Assembly (NCBI GenBank): GCA_902521005.1
Contig: CABYPZ010000004.1
Location: 1-64,000 of the forward strand
From: an uncultured Pelagibacteraceae bacterium
Lineage (GTDB): Bacteria > Pseudomonadota > Alphaproteobacteria > Pelagibacterales > Pelagibacteraceae
Length of the DNA stretch: 64,000 nucleotides
Direction: 5' to 3'
Part shown: positions 8,485 to 16,709 of the stretch, one piece after another
Position numbering within the stretch: the stretch's first letter is position 1
How the letters are laid out: the number at the start of each line of letters is the position of its first letter
Program-made: the position numbers and the translations under genes
Notes under the pieces: model-generated
The model's input: the letters and a program-made list of their open reading frames with translations, nothing else
Told to the model about the DNA's origin: nothing
The model's database searches: none

Positions 8485-9810
8485 ATGAGAAAAATAATAT
8501 CAATATTTAGTGTAATAGCATTTTTATTTTCAAGTGTTGCTTACGCAGATATTAAATTCTGGACTACAGAAGTTCAGCCAGCCAGAATGGCAAAACAAGA
8601 AGAGATGGCTAAATCCTTTGAAGCTAAAACAGGAATTAAAGTTGAAGTAATTCCAATAGAAGAAAAAGATTTAGGAACTAGAGCAACTGCAGCCGCAGCT
8701 GCTGGAGATCTACCAGATGTAATTTACCATACTTTGCAATACGTGTTACCATGGGCAGAAGCTGGAATACTAGATGTCGATGCAAATAATGATGTTGTAA
8801 AAGAATTAGGTAAAAAAACATTTGCACCTGGTGCATTAAACATGGCTAAAAAAGGATCAAAGATTGCAGCTGTTCCAGTTGATGGTTGGACCCAGATGGT
8901 AGTGTATAGAAAAGATCTTTTTGAAGCAGCTGGTTTACAGCCACCAACAAATTATGCAAATATCACTAAAGCAATACAAACTTTATCAAGTGATAATATG
9001 TATGGATTTGTAGCAGCTACAAAAACTGACGAAAATTTTATGAGTCAGGTTTTAGAGCATGTTCTTTTAGCAAATGGTGTAAATATAGTAAAAAAAGGTG
9101 GAACAAAAAAACAAGGAAAAGCTTTAAAAAATTCACTTGAATTTTATAAAGTATTAGCAAAAGCAAGTCCTCCAGGAGAACTTTACTGGAAACAATCAAG
9201 AGCTCTGTATTTTGCAGGACGTACACCAATGATAATTTGGTCTCCATTTATTATGGATGAATTAGCAGGATTAAGAGACTCAGCGCCACCAACTTTCAAC
9301 GTTGATCCAACATCAAACGAATTAGCTCAAAAAACTGGTTTTATTACCAATTTTAGTGGTCCTAATAATAAAAAAGGAGCAGCTTGGGCAGATATTAGAT
9401 ACTTTGGAATAACTGCTGATGCAGATACAGATGAAGCAAAACAATTCATCATGTACTCAATGGATGAAGGTTATACGAGTACTTTATCTATCGCGCCTGA
9501 AGGTAAATTTCCTGTAAGAAGAGGAAATTCAAGTGATGCAAATGCATTTACAAAAGCTTGGAGTAAATTACCGGTTGGAGTTGATAGAAAAGCTCCTTTA
9601 ACAGATCTATACTCTCCAGATGTTATTAATAACATAGTAGCAGGATTAGATACTGCAAGCAGATGGGGTGTTAAAGAAGGAGAGCTATCAAGAGCATCAA
9701 AAATTATTAACGCTCAGTTTATAAACAGAATCGCTAGAGAATATATAGACGATCAAATCTCTGTTGATGAAGCTGTTGATAAAATTAATGCTGAATTAGC
9801 TAAATTCTAA
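8485..9810 (+). CDS. ABC sugar transporter periplasmic substrate-binding protein
   Basis: Extracellular solute-binding protein family 1 (maltose/trehalose/glycerol-phosphate type), 441 residues. It has a signal peptide with a basic start and hydrophobic core ending SVAYA before DIKFW, so it is soluble and periplasmic with no lipobox cysteine. Family-like stretches are AAAAAGDLPDVIYHTL and PVDGWTQMVVYRKDLFEAAG. A strong AGAGGGG ribosome-binding site sits before the ATG. A hairpin with U-run follows the stop, before the permease genes, which should keep the binding protein in excess. The sugar is not determined; the GH63-like enzyme at the operon end suggests an oligosaccharide or glycosyl osmolyte. 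Confidence 0.9.
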   Translation: MRKIISIFSVIAFLFSSVAYADIKFWTTEVQPARMAKQEEMAKSFEAKTGIKVEVIPIEEKDLGTRATAAAAAGDLPDVIYHTLQYVLPWAEAGILDVDANNDVVKELGKKTFAPGALNMAKKGSKIAAVPVDGWTQMVVYRKDLFEAAGLQPPTNYANITKAIQTLSSDNMYGFVAATKTDENFMSQVLEHVLLANGVNIVKKGGTKKQGKALKNSLEFYKVLAKASPPGELYWKQSRALYFAGRTPMIIWSPFIMDELAGLRDSAPPTFNVDPTSNELAQKTGFITNFSGPNNKKGAAWADIRYFGITADADTDEAKQFIMYSMDEGYTSTLSIAPEGKFPVRRGNSSDANAFTKAWSKLPVGVDRKAPLTDLYSPDVINNIVAGLDTASRWGVKEGELSRASKIINAQFINRIAREYIDDQISVDEAVDKINAELAKF

Positions 9811-9830
9811 TAATTTAAATTTTTAAAAAA

Positions 9831-9862
9831 AGCGGATAATATATTTTATCCGCTTTTTTTTT
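9831..9862 (+). terminator. Intrinsic terminator/attenuator between binding protein and permease genes
   Basis: AGCGGATAA (9831-9839) pairs perfectly with TTATCCGCT (9846-9854) around a 6-nt loop, followed by a run of nine T. Flanking A and T runs can extend the stem. The next ATG (9863) lies immediately after the U-run, so partial read-through is needed for permease expression. Confidence 0.85.
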
Positions 9863-11122
9863 ATGAAAAATAAATTATTATCCACCGAAAAGAGGACTGC
9901 TTATCTATTAACTCTTCCAGCAGTTTGTTTAGTATTTGCAATAATATTATTTCCAATATTTGCAAATATTTGGATAAGTTTTAAAGAGGTTGAGTTAAAA
10001 GATATAAGAATTCCAGAACCTAGAGCAAAAAAAATTGTTAAATCTATTTCTGGTGAAGATAACAAAATAAAATTCCTTTACAAATTAAGAAATAGTTCAT
10101 TATTACAAGAAATAAGAAATGTAAAATTCGAAGATAAATTTACAAAAAACTTAAAACCATTAGATTTAGATCAAAGATGTATATATAAAAAAAATAAGAT
10201 AAAATGTGATTTTGGTACCTGGCCAGCTAAATATAAAGAAAATTTTGAGATCATTTTTGAGATAGCAGATAATTCAAAGATAAATAAAAAAGAATTAAAA
10301 TCCATTAAGCCCAAATTAGATGGTGATTCAGATAATATATTATTAAATACTAATTTTACCTTAAAAAATTTTAAAAAAGTTATTTTTGAAAACGAATTTT
10401 TAGATTTATTACTTACTACATTTTATTATACATTTTTTGGAACTGTAGGTTCTATTGTTTTTGGGATATTAACTGCACAAATGGTTAATCAAAAATTTTA
10501 TGGTAGAACCTTTATGAGAAGTGTTTTGTTATTTCCGTATGTTGCTCCAGTTGTAGCTTTAGCTTATACATGGGAACTTCTTCTTGATCCAAATAGTGGA
10601 ACTTTAAATAGTTTATTGTTAAATTATCAGATAATTGAAACCCCAATTAATTTGTTAGGTCAAAAGTATATAGATATCAATATTTTGGGTTTTGATTTAA
10701 AATTAAGACTTGCTCTAACTACTGTAATAATATTTGAAATATGGAGATATTTTCCCTTAGCTTTTCTATTTATTCTTGCAAGACTTCAAGCAATCCCTAA
10801 AGAATTATACGAAGCTGCAGATGTTGATGGCGCTAGTCCTTTCCAAAAGTTCTTTAAAATAACTCTCCCTCAAATAACAGCCGTAATCTCTATACTTTTC
10901 ATGATTAGATTTATTTGGAACTTTAACAAGTTTGAAGATGTATTTTTACTTACTGGGGGTGCATCAGGAACAAGAACTTTACCTATAAATGTATATCAAC
11001 AAGGGTTTGCAATATCTGATATTGGAATGGGATCAGCTGTTTCAATTGTAATTGTAATTCTTTTACTTTTATTCATGTTTTTCTATTTTAAACTTTTAGG
11101 AAAGAGGGTGGATGAAAATTAA
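9863..11122 (+). CDS. ABC sugar transporter permease, MalF/UgpA type, with periplasmic insert
   Basis: Inner-membrane permease subunit, 419 residues. TM1 (about 13-32) is followed by a hydrophilic insert of roughly 130 residues (about 35-165, KELKSIKPKLDGDSD), probably periplasmic, before the core transport domain. The core carries the ABC-permease EAA loop EAADVDGASPFQKFFKITLP that contacts the ATPase. Typical UgpA/MalF-like permeases of about 290-320 residues lack the insert; E. coli MalF has a comparable but unrelated-looking P2 domain. It starts directly after the terminator T-run with no visible Shine-Dalgarno sequence. The 3' end overlaps the next permease by 11 bp. Confidence 0.88.
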   Translation: MKNKLLSTEKRTAYLLTLPAVCLVFAIILFPIFANIWISFKEVELKDIRIPEPRAKKIVKSISGEDNKIKFLYKLRNSSLLQEIRNVKFEDKFTKNLKPLDLDQRCIYKKNKIKCDFGTWPAKYKENFEIIFEIADNSKINKKELKSIKPKLDGDSDNILLNTNFTLKNFKKVIFENEFLDLLLTTFYYTFFGTVGSIVFGILTAQMVNQKFYGRTFMRSVLLFPYVAPVVALAYTWELLLDPNSGTLNSLLLNYQIIETPINLLGQKYIDINILGFDLKLRLALTTVIIFEIWRYFPLAFLFILARLQAIPKELYEAADVDGASPFQKFFKITLPQITAVISILFMIRFIWNFNKFEDVFLLTGGASGTRTLPINVYQQGFAISDIGMGSAVSIVIVILLLLFMFFYFKLLGKRVDEN

Positions 11123-12305
11123 AAATATTATTATATTTTCTATTATTTCTTCTTTACTACTAGTAAGTTTAATTGCTATTTGGAAAATCCTTTCGACTTT
11201 GCAAGGTATAAAATTAAATAGTTTAAATATTCAGATTATTTTTTTTATAGGATTCTTCATAACTTTATTAAATACAATTATTTCTAATAAAATTAATTTA
11301 ATAATTAGATTTTTAATATTTGCATCCATTTTTATATATATCGATGGATATTTAATTCAGTCTTTACCAGTTTGGTACAACATAGGAAATTTTTTAATTA
11401 TTTATTTATATTTTGTTAAAATTGAAAAATATAATAATAATTTTTTCGTAAATGAGCATTCTACACAAACAATAATATTTGATTTTCTAACTTTGTTTGG
11501 AATAGTTCTATTTTCGTTTGTTATTTTATTTCCATTTTATATGATGTTAGTGACAAGTTTTAAAACTCAAATAGCTCTACTGGTTAATCCTTTAGATTTC
11601 TCTATAAATTTTGGACAAGATCTTAAAGATTTATTTAAATCTTATTTTGTAATTTTTAAATCATACAAATTTGGAAAATATATTTTAACTAGTACCATCG
11701 TATCTTTAGGAACAGTCTTTATTACCTTATTATTTGCTATTCCAGCCGCATATGCAATTGCCAGATTAAATTTTTTTGGGAAAACTTTTATGTCTACTTC
11801 AATACTAATTATATATATGTTTCCAGCGATCGTTTTAGTAATACCACTTTATACTGTTTTTAGTCAGCTAGGTTTAAGAAATTCAATATCTGGATTACTC
11901 ATTGTTTATACTGCAACGACACTTCCAGTTGCTATATATATGTTACAAGGATATTTTAAAAGTATACCTAAAGAGCTAGAAGAGGCAGCAATATTAGATA
12001 AACTAAGCTGGTTCGGTATTATTGTTAAGATTATATTGCCATTAAGTATCCCAGCAATTTCATCCGTTGCACTTTACGTATTTATGATAGCTTGGAATGA
12101 GTTTTTATTCTCTTTAATGTTTTTAGATAATCCAAATTCTTTTACATTGTCTAGAGCAATACAGTATTTAAGTGGAGATGCTGAAACACCAAGACAATAT
12201 TTAATGGCTGGCTCAGTGATTGTAACATTGCCAGTTTTATTTATATTTGTTTATTTTGAAAAATATTTAGTTAGTGGATTAACCGCAGGAAGTGTTAAGG
12301 GCTAG
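11112..12305 (+). CDS. ABC sugar transporter permease, MalG/UgpE type, with extra N-terminal membrane module
   Basis: Second permease subunit, 397 residues. The MalG-type domain begins near residue 125 (LTLFGIVLFSFVILFPFYMMLVTSFK) and contains the EAA loop EEAAILDKLSWFGIIVKIILP and the C-terminal GSVKG ending typical of the family. Residues 1-115 form about three or four additional hydrophobic segments not found in ordinary MalG proteins of about 280 residues. It overlaps its neighbours by 11 bp upstream and one base downstream. Confidence 0.88.
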   Translation: MKIKNIIIFSIISSLLLVSLIAIWKILSTLQGIKLNSLNIQIIFFIGFFITLLNTIISNKINLIIRFLIFASIFIYIDGYLIQSLPVWYNIGNFLIIYLYFVKIEKYNNNFFVNEHSTQTIIFDFLTLFGIVLFSFVILFPFYMMLVTSFKTQIALLVNPLDFSINFGQDLKDLFKSYFVIFKSYKFGKYILTSTIVSLGTVFITLLFAIPAAYAIARLNFFGKTFMSTSILIIYMFPAIVLVIPLYTVFSQLGLRNSISGLLIVYTATTLPVAIYMLQGYFKSIPKELEEAAILDKLSWFGIIVKIILPLSIPAISSVALYVFMIAWNEFLFSLMFLDNPNSFTLSRAIQYLSGDAETPRQYLMAGSVIVTLPVLFIFVYFEKYLVSGLTAGSVKG

Positions 12306-13567
12306 TGACAGCATATATAAAAAAAGCAAAAAAAGTTTTATTAGGCAATAGAAAAAAGGGTTATACTTTGCCTACAAATAGTAAATTATATCCTGCTCAA
12401 TGGAACTGGGACTCTGCATTTATTGCATTGGGGTACTCTTATTTTAATTTAAATTTTGCTTTAGATGAAATTAGTACTTTATTGAAGGGTCAATGGAAAG
12501 ATGGCATGGTTCCACATATTCTTTTCCATGATAAAAATACAAATTATTATCCTAATTATTCCGTATGGAATTGCGGTAACAGAATTAGCTCATCAGGAAT
12601 AACTCAACCACCAATAATGACCAGTATATTAAAAAAGATTGTAGATAAGAATAAATTTAATAAAAAACAGAAGTCAAAAGTAACTAAAATTATTAAAGAT
12701 CTAAAAAGATACCATGAATGGTTTATAAAATTTAGAGATCCAAATAAATCAGGTTTAGTCTCAATTCTTCATCCTTGGGAAAGTGGATATGACAACTCAC
12801 CTTTATGGGACATACCAATGAACAAAGTAAAACTTGAAAAAAATTTAAAGTACAAAAGAGGTGATATTAAAGTTGTTAACCCTAAATATAGGCCACTTGA
12901 TATTGATTATGATAGATATGTAACTATTAAAAATTTTTTAAAAAAAAATAAATATAATACAAAAAAAATTTATAAATTATCCTTATTTAATGTAGTAGAT
13001 GTAGGTTTTAACTCTATATTCTTAAAAGCAAACAAAGATCTTTTGATTTTACTTAAAAAATTTAATTTAAATTTTTCTAATATTAAAAAATACATTGAAT
13101 TAACTGAGACAAAGATCGTAAAATTATATAATCAAAAAAATAATACATTTATTTGCAAAGATTTAAAGAATAGAAAAAAAATTAGAATTCCATCGATTAC
13201 TAATTATTTCCTACTATATGCAGACTTAAATAATGAATTGATAAACAAAAAAATAATTAAAAGTTTAAAAAGTTATAGCAAAAATGAAAAATATATTTTT
13301 TCTTCTATTAATCCAAATCATCAAAGTTTTGAAGAAAAAAGATATTGGCGTGGACCTGTTTGGATAAATTGTAATTGGATTATTTACCAAGGTTTAAAAA
13401 ATAAAGATAAATTATTTTCTGAGTTTGTAAAACAAAAGACTATAAACATAGTTGAGAAGAAAGGCTTTCATGAATATTATAGTTGTAAAAGTGGAAAGCC
13501 TATGGGCGCAAATAATTTCTCTTGGTCTGCGGCTTTGTATTTAGACTTGGTGTTAAATAATCGTTAG
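12305..13567 (+). CDS. GH63/MGH1-like glycoside hydrolase, cytoplasmic
   Basis: Predicted (alpha/alpha)6-barrel glycosidase, 420 residues, beginning at a GTG that overlaps the permease stop codon. Motifs shared with the mannosylglycerate hydrolase/alpha-glucosidase group are QWNWDSAFIALGY (about 35), LHPWESGYDNSPLWD (about 155) and KRYWRGPVWINCNW (about 345). The Asp in WDS and the acidic residues near YWRGP fit the family's catalytic positions. There is no signal peptide, so it acts on imported substrate. As last gene of the sugar ABC operon it probably cleaves what the transporter brings in, for example glucosyl- or mannosyl-glycerate/glycerol; the precise substrate is inference. Confidence 0.75.
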   Translation: MTAYIKKAKKVLLGNRKKGYTLPTNSKLYPAQWNWDSAFIALGYSYFNLNFALDEISTLLKGQWKDGMVPHILFHDKNTNYYPNYSVWNCGNRISSSGITQPPIMTSILKKIVDKNKFNKKQKSKVTKIIKDLKRYHEWFIKFRDPNKSGLVSILHPWESGYDNSPLWDIPMNKVKLEKNLKYKRGDIKVVNPKYRPLDIDYDRYVTIKNFLKKNKYNTKKIYKLSLFNVVDVGFNSIFLKANKDLLILLKKFNLNFSNIKKYIELTETKIVKLYNQKNNTFICKDLKNRKKIRIPSITNYFLLYADLNNELINKKIIKSLKSYSKNEKYIFSSINPNHQSFEEKRYWRGPVWINCNWIIYQGLKNKDKLFSEFVKQKTINIVEKKGFHEYYSCKSGKPMGANNFSWSAALYLDLVLNNR

Positions 13568-14850
13568 TTTGAATAACCATATTTTCTTAGTCTAACATCA
13601 CCAGTTCTAGCATGCGCTTCCATACCTTCGTATCTTGATATTCTCGCAGCAGCTGCTCCAACTTCTTTCGTAGACTCTTTAGTCATTCTTTGAAAACTTA
13701 AAGTTTTAATAAATTTTCCAACAAAAAGTCCACCAGTATACTTGCCTGCACCTTTTGTAGGAAGAATATGATTTGTACCTGAGCATTTATCTCCATATGC
13801 TACAGTTGTCTCTTCTCCAATGAATAATGATCCATAATTTTTTAATCTTTCATGGAACCATTTATCTTTTTTTGTTTGAACCTCTAAATGTTCTGGAGCG
13901 TATTCATCACTGATTGAAGCCATCTCTTCATCGTTATCACATAAAATTACTTCACCATAATCTCTCCAAGCAGCTTCAGAACTTGTTCTAGGTAGTTCTG
14001 GTAAATCAGCGATTAATTCTGGAACTCTTTTAATAACTTCATCAGCAAGTTTCTGGCTTGTTGTAAAAAGCCAAGCTGGTGAATTGTATCCATGTTCCGC
14101 TTGTCCAACTAAATCAAAAGCGACTATTTCTGGATCAGCAGTTTCGTCAGCTATTACAGCTATTTCTGTGGGGCCAGCAAATAAATCTATACCAACTTTA
14201 CCAAATAAAATTCTTTTTGCTTCAGCAACAAATTGATTTCCTGGTCCAACAAGTATATCCGCAGCCTTATTTCCAAACATACCATATGTCATTGCAGCAA
14301 TTGCTGGTACACCACCTAAATTAAGGATTACGTCAGCACCACAAAGGTTAGCAGTATAAATTATCGCTGGGTGAGCACCCACTTCTGCTTTTGGGGGACT
14401 ACAAGCAATTATATTTTTTACACCAGCAACTTTTGCAGTAGTAACACTCATTACAGCAGAAGCTATATGAGCATATCTTCCACCAGGTATATAACAGCCT
14501 GCCGTATTTACTGGAATTAATTTTTGTCCTGCATACAAGCCTTTTGAAAGTTCAACTTCAAAATCTTGTCCATAATTTTTTAATTGTGCTTCAGCAAATT
14601 TCCTCACTCTATCGTATGAAAATTTAATATCATCTTTTGTTTTCTGATCTAAAGATTTTGTTATTTCATCGATTTTTTCTTTTGTGACAATTATTTCTCC
14701 TTCATACTTATCAAATTTTTTTGTTAACTCTTTACAACCATCTTCTCTAGATTTTTCTAAATCATTTAATAATCCTTGAACAATTTCTCTAGTTTTTGTG
14801 TCATCTGTCGAGGAAGTTTTTGGAGATTTTTTAAGATATTTTATTGTCAT
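13564..14850 (-). CDS. Histidinol-dehydrogenase-family enzyme, sulfopropanediol 3-dehydrogenase (HpsN)-like
   Basis: Zinc- and NAD-dependent dehydrogenase of the HisD fold, 428 residues. Zn ligands and catalytic pair are visible: Gln and His in GQAEHGYNSPAW, Glu-His in DEYAPEHLEVQ, Asp in YGDKCSGTNHILPT, and His in EAHARTGDVRLRKYG. Differences from biosynthetic HisD (AEHGYNSPAW rather than AEHGPDSQA; YTGGLFVGKFIKTLSFQ; N-terminal YLKKSPKT) match the paralogous group that includes HpsN, which oxidises 2,3-dihydroxypropane-1-sulfonate to sulfolactate. No other his gene is nearby. It is followed on the same strand, upstream, by a phosphate acyltransferase gene 25 bp away. The HpsN assignment is inference; an amino-alcohol or diol substrate is possible. 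Confidence 0.72.
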   Translation of the reverse strand: MTIKYLKKSPKTSSTDDTKTREIVQGLLNDLEKSREDGCKELTKKFDKYEGEIIVTKEKIDEITKSLDQKTKDDIKFSYDRVRKFAEAQLKNYGQDFEVELSKGLYAGQKLIPVNTAGCYIPGGRYAHIASAVMSVTTAKVAGVKNIIACSPPKAEVGAHPAIIYTANLCGADVILNLGGVPAIAAMTYGMFGNKAADILVGPGNQFVAEAKRILFGKVGIDLFAGPTEIAVIADETADPEIVAFDLVGQAEHGYNSPAWLFTTSQKLADEVIKRVPELIADLPELPRTSSEAAWRDYGEVILCDNDEEMASISDEYAPEHLEVQTKKDKWFHERLKNYGSLFIGEETTVAYGDKCSGTNHILPTKGAGKYTGGLFVGKFIKTLSFQRMTKESTKEVGAAAARISRYEGMEAHARTGDVRLRKYGYSN

Positions 14851-14875
14851 AATTTTTGAACTTTTAAATCATTAA

Positions 14876-15787
14876 TTAATCTAATGCAACAACTGCTGCA
14901 GCCATCGAAGCTAATCTGGCTCTTGCTTCGTCAGATCTACTTGTTATTACCACAGGAACTTTTCCACCAATCACCACTCCCGCAGCACAAGCACCCATAA
15001 AATAGATCATCATTTTTACTAATCCATTTCCAGTTTCTACCGATGGTACCAAAAGAATATCAGCTTGACCAGCAACAGTATTTTTTATTCCTTTAATGTC
15101 AGCAGATTTTTTTGAAATACTATTATCAAATGCCAAAGGTCCAAAAACTTCTGCATTTAAATTTTCTTTTTTAGCTAACTCAGTTATTTCTTTAGCATCT
15201 AATGAGCTTTGAACACTATCTAAAACCTCTTCAGTTGCAGATAATATAGCAACTTTTGGTCTTTCTATTCCTATTCTGTGTGAAAAATTCACTACATTTT
15301 TTAAAATATGCATTTTTGTTTTTACATTAGGCATTACATTTAAAGCACCGTCAGTGATAATCAGTGGAGAATCTTCTTTATCCAAAGTCATATGCCATAT
15401 ATGGCTTAGGCGTGTTTTTCCTAATAAATTATATTCTCTTTTTAAAACTTCCTTCATCAAAACATCAGTATGGATATGTCCTTTAACTATTATCTTTATT
15501 TTTCCTTCAGAAGCTAATTTGGCTGCAATTTTTGCGGTATTATTTTCTACTGGTTCATGAATTATTTCAAATTTAGAAATATCAAATTTTAAATCATCAG
15601 CACACTTTTGAATATCATTCTTATCTCCAATTAAAATTGGAATTATTAAATTTTCATGAACAGCATCCATTACAGAGAGCATAGGAAGTGGTTTTCCTGC
15701 GTTAACAATTCCTACAACGGCTCCTTTTTTTTTATGAGCTACGTTTAAAAGATTGTTTGGACAGATTATTTCTTTATCTGAAAGCAT
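14876..15787 (-). CDS. Phosphate acetyl/butyryltransferase family protein
   Basis: Converts acyl phosphate plus CoA to acyl-CoA and phosphate (or the reverse). The 303-residue protein contains the Pta/Ptb-type core: SPLIITDGALNVMPNVKTKM, PKVAILSATEEV, FGPLAFDNSISKKSADIKGI and GKVPVVITSRSDEARARLAS. It is a single-domain enzyme without the N-terminal DRTGG-type region of long Pta. In sulfonate degraders such an enzyme turns the acetyl phosphate made by sulfoacetaldehyde acetyltransferase (Xsc) into acetyl-CoA. No xsc is in this window, but taurine genes lie about 10 kb away. It forms a two-gene minus-strand unit with the HpsN-like gene. Confidence 0.82.
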   Translation of the reverse strand: MLSDKEIICPNNLLNVAHKKKGAVVGIVNAGKPLPMLSVMDAVHENLIIPILIGDKNDIQKCADDLKFDISKFEIIHEPVENNTAKIAAKLASEGKIKIIVKGHIHTDVLMKEVLKREYNLLGKTRLSHIWHMTLDKEDSPLIITDGALNVMPNVKTKMHILKNVVNFSHRIGIERPKVAILSATEEVLDSVQSSLDAKEITELAKKENLNAEVFGPLAFDNSISKKSADIKGIKNTVAGQADILLVPSVETGNGLVKMMIYFMGACAAGVVIGGKVPVVITSRSDEARARLASMAAAVVALD

Positions 15788-15860
15788 TTTCTAGTTTTTT
15801 GTATATATAAATATTATTAAAATTATAGTAAAATAGATATGAACAGATAATGTCATCTTT

Positions 15861-16709
15861 ATGGAGATAGTAACAAAAATAGCCCCTATAGCCTTAGCAC
15901 TGATAATGCTAGGTTTAGGTCTAGGTTTAACAACTCAAGATTTCACAAGGGTTTTAAGAAATCCTAAGGATTTCTTAGTTGGTTTTATTTCTCAACTAAT
16001 AATTTTACCGATAGTTGCATTTCTATTAATAAAAATACTTAATACTCCAACTGAAATTGCATTAGGAGTTATGATAATTGCTGCTGCTCCAGGTGGAATT
16101 ACTTCAAACGTATTAACTAAATTTGCCAAAGGTGATGTTGCTCTATCAGTATCATTAACAGCTATTGTTAGCATTATTAGCATCATAACTGTTCCATTAA
16201 TTGTTTTTACTTCTGCAGATATTTTAGGAGTAGATTTAGCATCACAAGATATTAACTTAACAGGTACTGCTCTAAAAATGGCAGGTGTTGTGGCTGTACC
16301 AGTTATTTTAGGAATGATAATAAGAAAATTTGCGGATAATTTTATTTCATCAAAAATTTCTTTTATAGATAAAATAACAGGTTTTTTATTTTTAATTGTG
16401 TTTATAGCAATTTGGATTGAAGAAAGAGAAAATATATTTGAATATTTATCCCAAGCAGGTTTAATAGTATTAATATTAAATGTGGTTATGATGTTGATAG
16501 CTTACAATATTGCTAAAATTTTTGCATCTGGCACAGAACAAAAAAAATGCATTGCTATAGAGTGTGGATTACAAAATGGTACACTTGCAGTTTTTGTTGC
16601 TACACAAATTTCAAATGAAATTGTTTACTTAATTCCTACAGCAGCTTATGCATTAATTATGTATATAACAGGGTTTTTATTTATTTATTTTTTGAGAAAT
16701 AAAATTTAA
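15861..16709 (+). CDS. Bile acid:sodium symporter (BASS) family transporter
   Basis: The 282-residue membrane protein has about nine or ten hydrophobic segments. The BASS/SBF signature is seen in LGLTTQDFTRVLRNPKDFLVGF, the sodium-site-like stretch AAPGGITSNVLTKFAKGDVALSVSLTAI and a late ECGLQNGTLAVFVA motif. Probably a sodium-coupled organic-acid importer; the substrate may be a keto acid or sulfonate but cannot be read from sequence. It is divergent from the phosphate acyltransferase and converges on dhaK with a 4-bp overlap. Confidence 0.85.
   Translation: MEIVTKIAPIALALIMLGLGLGLTTQDFTRVLRNPKDFLVGFISQLIILPIVAFLLIKILNTPTEIALGVMIIAAAPGGITSNVLTKFAKGDVALSVSLTAIVSIISIITVPLIVFTSADILGVDLASQDINLTGTALKMAGVVAVPVILGMIIRKFADNFISSKISFIDKITGFLFLIVFIAIWIEERENIFEYLSQAGLIVLILNVVMMLIAYNIAKIFASGTEQKKCIAIECGLQNGTLAVFVATQISNEIVYLIPTAAYALIMYITGFLFIYFLRNKI

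Noticed and set aside
13564-14850. Biosynthetic histidinol dehydrogenase HisD
   Set aside because: Shares the fold and active site, but the loop around AEHGYNSPAW and absence of other his genes fit the HpsN-like paralogue better; not excluded.
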